Positions 14,857 through 22,765 of a DNA stretch of 32,912 nucleotides are shown here, piece after piece (positions within the stretch are counted from its first letter, which is position 1; each line of letters opens with the position of its first letter). The notes beneath the pieces were generated by a model that was not told the DNA's origin, made no database searches, and saw only the letters and a program-made list of their open reading frames with translations. Location: positions 1 through 32,912 of the forward strand of contig JAKBTP010000197.1 in NCBI GenBank assembly GCA_021844355.1. The letters are read 5' to 3'. The position numbers and the translations under genes are program-made. This stretch comes from a bacterium (GTDB taxonomy: Bacteria > Chloroflexota > Dormibacteria > Aeolococcales > Bog-877).

Positions 14857-16385
14857 AGGAGCTGTCGCTTCCCGAGTCGCTCACCTCCCCAGCCCTGGGC
14901 GCAAGGGAGCGCGCCGACTCGCGCGGGCGGGTGCTGCTGGCCACCCTCCCCTTCGTCATCTTCGTTGGCCTCCGGCTGCCCTCGCTGTTGGAGCCGCACT
15001 GGTACAGCGACGAGGCGGGCTACGCCACCACGGCCTGGTTCTCCACCCACGGACTGGCCCTCTACCAGACCATCTGGAACAACAAGCCGCCCCTCCTCTT
15101 CTGGATTTACGACCTGGCCCTCTGGGCCTTCGGGCCCAGCGAGTTCGGCATCCACCTTCTGTCCACCCTCACCGGCCTCCTGGCCCTCGGGGCGCTCTGG
15201 TGGGCGCTCCAGCGGAGGACCAGCGGCTGGCGGCGCGTGGGGCCGCTGGTGGCGGCGGCCGTCCTGCTTGGCATCCCCCTCCTGGGCGGGGACCTGGCTC
15301 TCCCGGAGAACTTCCTCATCGGCCCCGAGGCGGTGGGGATGGTGCTGGTCCTCGAAGGGCTGGAGCGAAGGCAGACGGGCTGGATGGTGGGAGCCGGACT
15401 GGTGCTGGCCACCGCCGTCCTCATCCAGCAGACGGCGCTGGCGGCGGTGGCCGCGGCGGTCCTCCTGGTCGCGGTCCGCCCGGAGCCCGGCCGGGGGCGG
15501 AGGATCGCGGCCCTGCTGCTGGCCTGCGGGATTGGGGTGGGGGCAGGGCTGGCCCCCTATCTGGCCGCGGCTGGGCCCGGCCGGGTGTGGTACTTCCTGG
15601 TCGGCTCGTACCGCGGGTACACATCCGAGTCCCTGCCCCTCACCGCGCTCACCCTCTTCCCCCGGGCCCTGGCGGGGCTGCTGCTGCTGGTGGGGGCTGT
15701 GGGCCGGCGGCGCGACGCCCCCCTGGCCCAGCTGGCCGCGGTCTGGCTGGTCGCCGACCTCTTCGCCTACCTCCTCCCCAACCGCGCCTACCCCCACTTC
15801 CTGTTGCCGGCCGTGGTCCCGCTGTGCCTGGTCCTGTCCGGACTGCACCGGCCCCGGTGGCTGGCGGCCCCCAGGCTCCTCAGACTGGCGCTGCCGGCTT
15901 CGGCAGCTCTCTGCGTCGGCACCTGGGCGGCACTCTTCGCGATGAACGCCTCCGGCCTCTTCAGCGGTCTCCTCACCCTGGAGTACATCCCGCTCTCGGT
16001 GGGGCGGGCGGTCGGAGCCGTCACCGGGCCCCAGTACCTATCCGCCTTCGGCCCGGAGACCCTGGGGGAGTCTCAGGCGGTGGCCTTCATCCGCAGCCAC
16101 CACCTGGAGGGGGCCTCCGCCGTGGTGTGGTCGGCCAACGCCTGGCCCTACCTGCTGGGAAGGCTGCGCCCCGTCCTCCCGACTCCGGCCATCTACATGG
16201 ACAACTTCTGGCTGGGGGAGCGGGCCCTCCTTGACCGGGTCCGGAGTGCCCTGCCGGAGCTGGTGGTGGTGGACGGCAGCGGAATCCCGGGGGCCCTCCG
16301 CGACTTCCTGGACAGCTCCTACAGGGTGGTGGAGCGGGGAGCCGGGGGCTCGGCGGTGTGGCTCCGGGTGGGCGTCCCGGGCTAG
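14853..16385 (+). CDS. Polytopic GT-C family glycosyltransferase (ArnT/PMT-like)
   Basis: The 510-residue membrane protein has about ten hydrophobic segments (first at about 27-46). An extracytoplasmic loop after the first segment contains the acidic pair Asp53-Glu54 in YSDEAGYA, the usual catalytic site of GT-C enzymes. It is followed by NNKPPLLFWIY, which matches the KPPL motif of ArnT-like proteins. GT-C enzymes transfer sugars from polyprenyl-phosphate donors to lipids, proteins or glycans on the outer face of the membrane; donor and acceptor are unknown here. A soluble C-terminal part (about 400-510) follows the last segment. GTG at 14853 is the only start before an upstream stop. It converges on the cpaE-like gene with a 4-base overlap of stop codons. 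Confidence 0.82.
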   Translation: MKELSLPESLTSPALGARERADSRGRVLLATLPFVIFVGLRLPSLLEPHWYSDEAGYATTAWFSTHGLALYQTIWNNKPPLLFWIYDLALWAFGPSEFGIHLLSTLTGLLALGALWWALQRRTSGWRRVGPLVAAAVLLGIPLLGGDLALPENFLIGPEAVGMVLVLEGLERRQTGWMVGAGLVLATAVLIQQTALAAVAAAVLLVAVRPEPGRGRRIAALLLACGIGVGAGLAPYLAAAGPGRVWYFLVGSYRGYTSESLPLTALTLFPRALAGLLLLVGAVGRRRDAPLAQLAAVWLVADLFAYLLPNRAYPHFLLPAVVPLCLVLSGLHRPRWLAAPRLLRLALPASAALCVGTWAALFAMNASGLFSGLLTLEYIPLSVGRAVGAVTGPQYLSAFGPETLGESQAVAFIRSHHLEGASAVVWSANAWPYLLGRLRPVLPTPAIYMDNFWLGERALLDRVRSALPELVVVDGSGIPGALRDFLDSSYRVVERGAGGSAVWLRVGVPG

Positions 16386-17524
16386 CGCTTCAGCTTGGTG
16401 GCGAGTGGCGGAGAGATCTGGGCGAAAGTCCCACGCAGCGACTTGACCCAACGGTTGCCCGGCTGGCGCCAGGCCAGCGGCTCGCCACCGCTCAGAGACC
16501 GGACCCCGTCAAGTCCGGCGTGGGGCACGGCGAGCACCGGCTGCTCCAGCACCCGGGAGGCGCGCTCCGCCTCCACCTGGTGGTAGGGCAGGACGCAGTT
16601 GAGAATCACCGAGACGCGCTCCCGGGGGATCCGCAGCTGGTCGCAGATCCGCAGCCAGGCGAGCACCGCGAACACCCCAGGGTTGTCCGGTGTCCCTACC
16701 ACCACCATGTGGTCGGACCGCTCCAGGATGTCGATCCCGCCGTTGTCGAGCCGCCCGCCCTGGTCCACCACCACCAGCTCGGCGGGGTGGGTGAGCCTCA
16801 GGATGAGCGCCCCGACGGCCGCCGGCGAGACGGAGTCCGCCAGCTCCGGGCGCGAGGGTGCGGGGAGGACCGACACCCCGCTGGGGTGACGGGGCAGACG
16901 GTCGAAGATCTCCTCTTCGGGACCGACCGAGGACAGCTCCACCCAGGTGGGGGTCTGGGGAGGAAGGTTGAACGCCAACAGGGCGCTGCCGAAGCGGGGG
17001 ACGTTGTCCACCAGCGCCACCCGGTAGGCGTCCGCAGCCAGCACCGCCAGGTTGGCCGCCAGCATCGTCCTGCCCGTGCCGCCCCGGGGTCCGCACACCA
17101 CCCAGAGCTCACCGCGCCCCTTGGCCGGCCGTTCGGGCGCCACCGACGCGTCGAGCCGGGAACGGACCAGGTCGGAGAGCGCCTTGGCGGAGGCCGTGCG
17201 GGGCAGCTTCTCGCTGGCCCCGGCATCCAGCGCCGCCGCCACCAGGGGAGAGTTGGCATCCGCGGCCACCAGGATGATCGGGATCGCGGCGTGGAGGATG
17301 CTGGCACGGATCTGGCGCACCAGGGGGACCAGGGTCGGGTCCTCCCCGAAGACCTCGATCACCGCCGCGTCCGCGGGGTTGGCCTCCAGCACGGCGGCGG
17401 CGGCGGCGGTCGAGTCGAAGCCGACCAGCTCCATCCCGTTCTCAGCCAGCGCCTGGCGGATCACCTCTGACCGGGAAGCCTGACGGGCGATCACCAGCAC
17501 CTTGCGGGGGAGCTTGTCAGGCAT
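16382..17524 (-). CDS. CpaE/TadZ-like protein: degenerate receiver domain plus MinD/ParA-type ATPase
   Basis: Residues 1-120 look like a response-regulator receiver without its acidic pocket: no acidic pair follows the first strand, and Glu57 (AAVIEVF) stands where the phosphorylated Asp would be. Residues 138-380 form a MinD/ParA-like ATPase with the deviant P-loop GPRGGTGRTMLAANLA. Both lysines expected in this class are Arg (Arg147, Arg152). LVDNVPRFGSAL and VVVDQGGRLDNGG are the switch regions. This domain pair defines CpaE/TadZ proteins, which localise Tad/Flp pilus machinery to a cell pole; no other tad gene is nearby, so its role is open. The ATG has only a distant GGAGG, but TAGACT lies 6 bases upstream. 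It follows rplS after 55 bases. Confidence 0.82.
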   Translation of the reverse strand: MPDKLPRKVLVIARQASRSEVIRQALAENGMELVGFDSTAAAAAVLEANPADAAVIEVFGEDPTLVPLVRQIRASILHAAIPIILVAADANSPLVAAALDAGASEKLPRTASAKALSDLVRSRLDASVAPERPAKGRGELWVVCGPRGGTGRTMLAANLAVLAADAYRVALVDNVPRFGSALLAFNLPPQTPTWVELSSVGPEEEIFDRLPRHPSGVSVLPAPSRPELADSVSPAAVGALILRLTHPAELVVVDQGGRLDNGGIDILERSDHMVVVGTPDNPGVFAVLAWLRICDQLRIPRERVSVILNCVLPYHQVEAERASRVLEQPVLAVPHAGLDGVRSLSGGEPLAWRQPGNRWVKSLRGTFAQISPPLATKLKR

Positions 17525-17530
17525 GCTCCA

Positions 17531-17536
17531 AGTCTA
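17531..17536 (-). promoter_or_regulatory. Candidate -10 box TAGACT upstream of the cpaE-like gene
   Basis: TAGACT on the minus strand ends 6 bases before the ATG, the spacing expected if transcription began at the A of the start codon. No usable Shine-Dalgarno separates them (GGAG is one base from ATG, GGAGG 15 bases away). This would give the gene its own leaderless transcript apart from rplS. Confidence 0.45.
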
Positions 17537-17579
17537 TTGCCTCCAGGGGGGACAGATCAGCGGGTGGGCGAGTTCGCCG

Positions 17580-18044
17580 TCACTTGGCGGTGGCCCGCCC
17601 CCGAAGCCCCCGGCGCTTGGCCGGCGCCGCCGGAGCCTCGTCCGGCTCCTTCGCCACCACCTCCTCACTCGCCGCCACCGCCGCCGCGGGCCTCGCGGGG
17701 CCCTCCCGGCGCTCCCGTATCCGGGCCTGCTTGCCCACCTTCCCCCGCAAGTAGTAGAGCTTGGCGCGGTGCACCACGCCATGCCGCACCACCTCGATCT
17801 TGGCGAGCCGGGGCGAATGGATGAGGAAGGTGCGTTCCACCCCCACCCCGTGGGCGGTGCGGCGCACGATCACCGACTCCCGTACGCCCCCACCCTTGAG
17901 ACCGATGACCACGCCCTCGAAGACCTGGACCCGCTCGCGGGTACCCTCGACCACCTTGGCGTGGACCCTCACCGTGTCCCCGGGCCGGAGCTCCGGCACG
18001 TCGGATCTCAGCTGCTCCTCCTCGAGCAGGTCGATGATGTTCAC
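17580..18044 (-). CDS. rplS: 50S ribosomal protein L19
   Basis: L19 lies at the 30S-50S interface. The core (residues 1 to about 112) contains RPGDTVRVHAKVVEG, QVFEGVVIGLKGGG, VERTFLIHSPRLAKIEVV and KLYYLRGKVGKQARIRER, all standard. A tail of about 42 residues, rich in Ala, Pro and Glu and ending in a basic cluster (RRGLRGRATAK), exceeds the usual length of about 115. The GTG start overlaps the trmD stop as GTGA. The rpsP-rimM-trmD-rplS order is the classic one. Confidence 0.96.
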   Translation of the reverse strand: MNIIDLLEEEQLRSDVPELRPGDTVRVHAKVVEGTRERVQVFEGVVIGLKGGGVRESVIVRRTAHGVGVERTFLIHSPRLAKIEVVRHGVVHRAKLYYLRGKVGKQARIRERREGPARPAAAVAASEEVVAKEPDEAPAAPAKRRGLRGRATAK

Positions 18045-18781
18045 TGCGCACCTCCACCAGCCTCGCCGCCCGTCCGGACGGCGGGTCTCGATTGCCCTGT
18101 CGTCTCCGCCTTGAGGAGCAGGTCCGGGCGGATCCGGGAGGCCCGCTCCAGAGCGGCCCGGCGCCGCCAGGCGGCGATCCTCGCGTGATCGCCGCTGCGA
18201 AGCACTGATGGTACCGAAAGTCCCTCGAAGACTGCCGGCCGCGTGTACTGGGGATATTCGGGCAGCCCCTCCGCAAAGCTCTCGTCGAGGGTGGACTCCG
18301 GGTCCCCCAGCGTCCCCGGGAGGTGCCGGGCCACCGCCTCGACCAGGGCCATGGCCGCGAGCTCTCCGCCGGCGAGAACGAAGTCCCCGACGGAGACCTC
18401 CTCCAGGCCGAGGCCATCCACCACCCGCTGGTCGACCCCCTCGTACCGACCACAGACGAGCATCAACGACTCCTCCCGGGCCAGCTCCAGCACCAGGCCG
18501 GCGTCCAATCGCCTCCCTCCGGCGGACATCAGGATGGAGCGGGCGGGCGGGGACGCCTGCAGGCTACGCACCGCGGCGAACAGCGGCTCGGGGCGCAGCA
18601 CCATCCCCGGACCTCCCCCGAAGGGGGCGTCGTCCACCTGGCGGCGCGAGCCGAGCCCCCAGTTCCTGAGATCATGAGCCTCCAGCTGGACGACGCCGGC
18701 TGCCAGCGCTCGGCCCACCACCCCGACCCCCAGAGGGCCGGGGAAAACCTCCGGGAAGAGGGTGAGGACGTCAACCCGCAT
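18041..18781 (-). CDS. trmD: tRNA (guanine-N1)-methyltransferase
   Basis: TrmD methylates G37 of tRNAs with SAM and prevents +1 frameshifting. The 246-residue SPOUT protein has VDVLTLFPEVF at the N-terminus, DDAPFGGGPGMVL, the knot motifs LMLVCGRYEGVDQRV and EVSVGDFVLAGGELAA, and LPEYPQYTRP in the C-terminal domain. The frame is open further upstream, but the ATG at 18781 matches the family start, has GGAG upstream and overlaps rimM by 11 bases. The downstream neighbour is rplS. Confidence 0.97.
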   Translation of the reverse strand: MRVDVLTLFPEVFPGPLGVGVVGRALAAGVVQLEAHDLRNWGLGSRRQVDDAPFGGGPGMVLRPEPLFAAVRSLQASPPARSILMSAGGRRLDAGLVLELAREESLMLVCGRYEGVDQRVVDGLGLEEVSVGDFVLAGGELAAMALVEAVARHLPGTLGDPESTLDESFAEGLPEYPQYTRPAVFEGLSVPSVLRSGDHARIAAWRRRAALERASRIRPDLLLKAETTGQSRPAVRTGGEAGGGAQ

Positions 18782-19286
18782 CGTCCCACGGCTCCAGAAA
18801 GGTGCCGGCGACTGTGAGCCGCCCGCCGTCGAGGTCGACGTCCAGAACCGCGGCCCGGACCGCGGGGACCAGACGCTCGCCCTCGGACCCGCTAACCACC
18901 AGTACGTCGTTGGCGGGATACGGCTGGACGTCCGCAACCACGCCGCGCTCGACGCCCCGCTCGTCGACCACCCGGAGACCCACCAGCTGGAAGTGGAAGT
19001 ACTCCCCCGCCGGAAGGGCTCGAACGCTGTCGATGGGGACCTCCAGGTACCCGCCCACCAGCCGCAGGGCCGCGGTCCGGTCCTCCACCCCGCTCAGCCG
19101 GCAGAGGAGGTGGTCAGCGGCTGGGCGCGGCTCCCTGATCACCCGGGGCGTCCCCTCCAGGAAGACCTCGGTGCCCTCGGGGAGGCGGTCCAGCCCCCCG
19201 CCCAGGAGTTCCAGGGCCACCTCGCCGCGCAACCCATGGGCCCTCACCACCCGCGCCACCCGCACCCGCCCTGGAGGGTCGGTCAA
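18771..19286 (-). CDS. rimM: 16S rRNA processing protein RimM
   Basis: RimM assists maturation of the 30S head and binds S19. The 171-residue protein has the N-terminal RimM beta-barrel (RVARVVRAHGLRGEVALEL) and the C-terminal PRC barrel (EYFHFQLVGLRVVDERG). The start is TTG at 19286, which forms a TTGA overlap with the KH-protein stop. Its end overlaps trmD by 11 bases. Context rpsP-khpA-rimM-trmD is conserved. Confidence 0.94.
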   Translation of the reverse strand: MTDPPGRVRVARVVRAHGLRGEVALELLGGGLDRLPEGTEVFLEGTPRVIREPRPAADHLLCRLSGVEDRTAALRLVGGYLEVPIDSVRALPAGEYFHFQLVGLRVVDERGVERGVVADVQPYPANDVLVVSGSEGERLVPAVRAAVLDVDLDGGRLTVAGTFLEPWDDAG

Positions 19287-19522
19287 TCGACGACCTCGAC
19301 CTGGACCCGGTCCCGCGTCCGGAGCGAGGCCGACCGAACCACCATCCGGATGGCCTCCACGTTCCGCCCCTGGCGGCCGATCACCCGGCCCAGGTCCTCC
19401 GGGGCCGTCCAGATCCGCACCATGTAGTGGCGCCCCTGCCCCTCGATCTCCACGCGAACGTCATCCGGGCGGCTGACCAACTGCCGGACTATGTGGCTGA
19501 CCAGCTCGCGGTAGTCGGGCAC
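19283..19522 (-). CDS. khpA: KH-domain RNA-binding protein KhpA (YlqC family)
   Basis: This 79-residue protein consists of a single type II KH domain with the RNA-binding GRQG loop in DLGRVIGRQGRNVEAIR. KhpA proteins bind RNA broadly, often as heterodimers with KhpB, and affect cell division and sRNA function in Gram-positive bacteria. It starts at a GTG four bases after the rpsP stop, and its stop interlocks with rimM. Position between rpsP and rimM is diagnostic for ylqC/khpA. Confidence 0.92.
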   Translation of the reverse strand: MPDYRELVSHIVRQLVSRPDDVRVEIEGQGRHYMVRIWTAPEDLGRVIGRQGRNVEAIRMVVRSASLRTRDRVQVEVVD

Positions 19523-19526
19523 CGGA

Positions 19527-19952
19527 TCAGGCCTCGGTCTCGGCAGCCGTCACCTCGTCGGGCTCGCCCGCGGCCTGCCCGCTCTCCGCCTGACCCTGGG
19601 GACCCGCTACCTCTTCAGCCTCAGCCGTGGCGGCGGACACTTCGGGGGGCGCCGGCTCGGCCACGGTCGCGGCGGCTGCGGTCGCCGGACGGGCGCGGCG
19701 GGGCTTCGCCTCGAGCATCCCCTGCCGCTCGAGAAGCTCCCTCACGGCGTCCGAGGGCCGGGCGCCGGTGGCCATCCAGTACCGGATCCGGTCGTCCTGC
19801 AACTTCACCACCACGGGGTCAGGCAGCGGGTCGTAGTACCCCACCATCTCGATGAAGCGTCCATCCCGCGGAGAGCGGGCGTCCGCCACCACCACCCGGT
19901 AGAAGGGGCGCTTCTTGGCCCCCATCCTCTTCAGCCTGATCTTCACCGCCAT
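19527..19952 (-). CDS. rpsP: 30S ribosomal protein S16 with long acidic tail
   Basis: S16 is an early assembly protein of the 30S body. The first 80 or so residues are the normal protein (MAVKIRLKRMGAKKRPFYRV, VGYYDPLPDP, RIRYWMATGARPSDAVRELL). About 60 further residues follow, composed mainly of Ala, Glu, Pro, Val and Gly, with about fourteen Glu and few basic residues, so the extension is acidic. GAGGAGG precedes the ATG. The gene lies 34 bases after ffh and 4 bases before khpA. Confidence 0.96.
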   Translation of the reverse strand: MAVKIRLKRMGAKKRPFYRVVVADARSPRDGRFIEMVGYYDPLPDPVVVKLQDDRIRYWMATGARPSDAVRELLERQGMLEAKPRRARPATAAAATVAEPAPPEVSAATAEAEEVAGPQGQAESGQAAGEPDEVTAAETEA

Positions 19953-19986
19953 ACTGCTCCTCCTCGATTCATTCGCTCGACCGCTC

Positions 19987-21354
19987 TCAGGCGCCGATCA
20001 CCGGCGTGCGGCCGCGCGGTGTCTTCAACAGCTCCTGGGCCAGCCGGCGGCGGCCGCCCGCCCCCGATAGCCCTTTCATCATCGATCGCATCTGCTCGAA
20101 CCCCTTGATGAGCCGGGACACCTCGGCCGGGGTGGTTCCACTTCCCCGGGCAATCCGGCGGCGGCGCGAGCTGTCCACCATCTCCGGCTTACGCCGCTCC
20201 TCCGGGGTCATGGAGAGCACGATCGCTTCCAGCCGACGCAGCTCGGCCTCGCCGGGGAGCGCCGAGCCCTGGGCGCGCATCAGTTCCCGGCCGCCGGGCA
20301 TCAGCCCCAGGATCGACTCCAACGGCCCTAGGCGGCGGAGCTGGCGCAGCTGGGTCACGAAGTCGTCCAGGGTGAGGCGGCCCTCACGCATCCGCTCCTG
20401 CGCGGAGACCGCCTCCTCCTCACTTATCTGCTCCTGGCTGCGCTCGATCAGGGTGAGGACGTCGCCCATGCCCAGGATCCGGCGCGCCATCCGCTCCGGA
20501 TGGAACGGCTCGAGGTCCCGCGGCCGCTCCCCCACGCCGCAGTACCACACCCTCAGCCCGATGGCGGCGCGCATGGAGAGGGCGGCACCACCGCGGGCAT
20601 CGCCGTCCAGCTTGGTGAGGATGATCCCGTCCACCCCCACCTGCTCCTTGAAGGAGCCGGCGACGCGCACCGCCTCCTGCCCGGTCATCGCGTCCACCAC
20701 CAGCAGCGAGTGGTGGACCCGGACTGCGGACCGGATCTCGGCCAGCTCGTCCATGAGGGGCTGGTCCAGGTGCAGTCGACCCGAGGTGTCCACCAGGACC
20801 ACGTCATGTCCCTGACGTCGAGCCCCCTGGACGGCGGAGGCGACCCCGTGGGCCAGCCCCCGGCTCGTCTCCGGTACCAGGACCGGGACCTGGTGCTCGG
20901 CGGCCAGGATCTGCAGCTGGTCGACGGCCGCCGAGCGGCGGAGGTCGGCTGCGACCAGCACGGGCCGGTGCCCCTCCGCCCGTACCAGGAGCGAAAGCTT
21001 CACCGCGGTGGTGGTCTTGCCGGCCCCCTGGAGACCCACCAAGAGGACCACCGTGGGCGGCTCGGGGCTGTAGGAGAGCGCCTGGTCCTCGCCCCCGAGG
21101 AGCTCCACCAGCTCCCCGAAGACCAGCTTGATGACCTGCTGACCCGGGGTCAGGCTCTGCAGGACGTCGGCCCCCACGGCCCGCTCTCGCACCCGGTCCA
21201 CGAACTCCCGCGCCACCTTGTAGTTCACATCGGCCTCGAGAAGCGCGAGGCGGACCTCCCGGAGGCCCGCGTCCACGTCCTCGGCGTTCAGCCGGCCCTT
21301 GGCGGTGAGATGCTTGAAGGCCACCCCCAGCTTGTCGGTGAGGGTGTCAAACAT
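19987..21354 (-). CDS. ffh: Signal recognition particle protein Ffh
   Basis: Ffh is the SRP GTPase that binds signal sequences and 4.5S-type RNA and hands ribosomes to FtsY. The 455-residue protein has the N domain (LREVRLALLEADVNY) and the G domain with P-loop GLQGAGKTT (107-115), VDTSGRLHLD and LTKLDGDARGG. The M domain starts at about 325 and includes the RNA-binding region IARGSGTTPAEVSRL and a Met-containing helix. The ATG at 21354 matches the family start (MFDTLTDKL) and overlaps ylxM by 8 bases; the longer open frame upstream is a shadow. I saw no SRP RNA gene in the window. Confidence 0.97.
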   Translation of the reverse strand: MFDTLTDKLGVAFKHLTAKGRLNAEDVDAGLREVRLALLEADVNYKVAREFVDRVRERAVGADVLQSLTPGQQVIKLVFGELVELLGGEDQALSYSPEPPTVVLLVGLQGAGKTTTAVKLSLLVRAEGHRPVLVAADLRRSAAVDQLQILAAEHQVPVLVPETSRGLAHGVASAVQGARRQGHDVVLVDTSGRLHLDQPLMDELAEIRSAVRVHHSLLVVDAMTGQEAVRVAGSFKEQVGVDGIILTKLDGDARGGAALSMRAAIGLRVWYCGVGERPRDLEPFHPERMARRILGMGDVLTLIERSQEQISEEEAVSAQERMREGRLTLDDFVTQLRQLRRLGPLESILGLMPGGRELMRAQGSALPGEAELRRLEAIVLSMTPEERRKPEMVDSSRRRRIARGSGTTPAEVSRLIKGFEQMRSMMKGLSGAGGRRRLAQELLKTPRGRTPVIGA

Positions 21355-21667
21355 GGCCGCCCGTCCCCGCCTGCGAGCGTGAAAGGCGCTGCTCGAGGTC
21401 GGCCACCCTGGCCTCCGCCGCCGCCAGCTGGCCACAGAGCCCGAGGCTGGACTCCAGCTCCTCCACCCTGCGCAGGCCCCGCCGGATGAGGTCGTGGGCG
21501 GCCGCCCGCGACACCCCGAGCGAGTCGGCCAGCTCGGTCACCGACCAGTCCTCCTCCAGGTGGAGCCGCAGCGCCTCACGCTGGCGGTCGGTCAGGACCG
21601 GACCGTAGGCGTCCAGGAGCTGGAGCCGGTGCGAGCGGGAGCGCGCGAGGTCAGCTGTCAAAGCCAT
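21347..21667 (-). CDS. ylxM: YlxM/p13-like DNA-binding (sigma-70 region 4-like HTH) protein
   Basis: This 106-residue protein carries a helix-turn-helix of the sigma-70 region 4 type: LTDRQREALRLHLEEDWSVTE, then LADSLGVSRAAAHDLIRRGL. A short coiled coil follows. YlxM proteins lie next to ffh in Gram-positive genomes and are thought to assist SRP. The ATG at 21667 is preferred over an in-frame TTG at 21685. Upstream is a TATCGT box ending 9 bases before ATG and no strong Shine-Dalgarno. Its stop overlaps ffh by 8 bases. Confidence 0.88.
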   Translation of the reverse strand: MALTADLARSRSHRLQLLDAYGPVLTDRQREALRLHLEEDWSVTELADSLGVSRAAAHDLIRRGLRRVEELESSLGLCGQLAAAEARVADLEQRLSRSQAGTGGHV

Positions 21668-21676
21668 GCCCTTGAC

Positions 21677-21682
21677 ACGATA
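21677..21682 (-). promoter_or_regulatory. Candidate -10 box TATCGT upstream of ylxM
   Basis: TATCGT fits TANNNT and ends 9 bases before the ylxM ATG, after a 156-base gap from ftsY. The arrangement mirrors the TAGACT boxes before hslV, rpmF and the cpaE-like gene, so ylxM-ffh may have its own promoter. No -35 is evident. Confidence 0.3.
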
Positions 21683-21706
21683 CAAGGTCCGCGGCGGTGC
21701 CCGGAC

Positions 21707-21731
21707 GGCCCGCCCGGCCCCGCGGCGGGCC
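21707..21731 (-). terminator. GC hairpin in the ftsY-ylxM gap
   Basis: GGCCCGCC and GGCGGGCC form a perfect 8-bp stem with a 9-base loop, about 93 bases after the ftsY stop and 40 bases before ylxM. There is no T-run. With the candidate promoter downstream, it could mark a transcript boundary inside the cluster. The rest of the 156-base gap is GC-rich and shows no reading frame I can support. Confidence 0.3.
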
Positions 21732-21823
21732 TTCGGGGCCGGAGCCGACCTTCGCCCTACTCCAGAGCAGCCTCGGGTGCGATCATCCGGCGGCCCCGTC
21801 CCGGGGCGCCGGGAGGCCGCGGC

Positions 21824-22765
21824 CTACGGCTCGTCAGCGAGGAGGGCCGAGACGTAGGCCGCGGGGTCGAAGTCGTCGAGATCGTCAGATCCCTCACCGG
21901 TTCCCACCAGCTTCACCGGGAGATCCAGCTCGCGCTCCACCTGGAACACGTAGCCCCCTCGGGCACTCCCATCCAGCTTGGTCAACACCACGCCGGTGGC
22001 GCCGATGACCTCGGAGAAGGCGCGGGCCTGGGCCAAAGCATTGGCGCCCACGTAGGCATCCAGCACCAGCAGCGACTCCTCAGGCTGGTCGGGGATGCTG
22101 GCGGCGATCACCCTGCGCACCTTGGCGAGTTCCTGCATCAGGTTGTCCTTGGTGTGCAGCCGGCCCGCCGTGTCCACGAGGACCAGGTCCCGCCGGCGTG
22201 CTCGGGCGGCCTCCATGGCGTCGTAGACGACCGCGGCGGGGTCCGCTCCGGGGCGGTGCCCGACCACATCAACACCCAGCGGCTCAACCAGCCGCCGGAG
22301 CTGATCCTGGGCGGCGGCCCGAAAGGTGTCCCCGGCGGCCACCAGCGGGGTGAGGCCCTGAGCCTTGATCCGCGCGGCCAGCTTGGCCACGGTGGTGGTC
22401 TTCCCCGAGCCGTTCACCCCGGCGACCAGCCAGACCCCGGGCATTCCGCCCAGGCGGAGCTCCCGATTCCGGCCCACCAGCTTGCTCTCCATCTCCGAGC
22501 GCAACCCGGCAAGCAACTCGGACGGCTCCCGCAGCCGCTCCCGCTCCGCCCGTTCGCGAAGCCCCTGGACCAGCTCCTCGGCCATCTGGGCGCCGCAGTC
22601 ACTCGCCAGCAGCAACTCAAAGATCTCCTCCAGCGTGGCGGCATCCACCGCCCCGTGGGCGAGCCGGGCCCGGAGCTGGTGGCCGAGGCCGCTGCCCAGC
22701 CGGTCGAGACGGCGCGGAAGCCTCCGCCACCACCTCGGCCGGCGCCCTCCAACGGGGTCAGACAA
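21824..22765 (-). CDS. ftsY: Signal recognition particle receptor FtsY
   Basis: FtsY is the membrane-associated SRP receptor GTPase. The 313-residue protein is an NG-domain form without the long acidic A domain of E. coli. The P-loop is GVNGSGKTT (116-124), followed by AAGDTFRAAAQDQL, LVDTAGRLHTKDNL and LTKLDGSARGG. The N-terminus (residues 8-25) is a strongly basic helix with two Trp (RRPRWWRRLPRRL), well suited to bind lipid. The start is TTG at 22765, preceded by GGGGGAGG at 6 bases, and overlaps smc by 8 bases. The smc-ftsY-ylxM-ffh order is conserved in Gram-positive lineages. Confidence 0.96.
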   Translation of the reverse strand: MSDPVGGRRPRWWRRLPRRLDRLGSGLGHQLRARLAHGAVDAATLEEIFELLLASDCGAQMAEELVQGLRERAERERLREPSELLAGLRSEMESKLVGRNRELRLGGMPGVWLVAGVNGSGKTTTVAKLAARIKAQGLTPLVAAGDTFRAAAQDQLRRLVEPLGVDVVGHRPGADPAAVVYDAMEAARARRRDLVLVDTAGRLHTKDNLMQELAKVRRVIAASIPDQPEESLLVLDAYVGANALAQARAFSEVIGATGVVLTKLDGSARGGYVFQVERELDLPVKLVGTGEGSDDLDDFDPAAYVSALLADEP

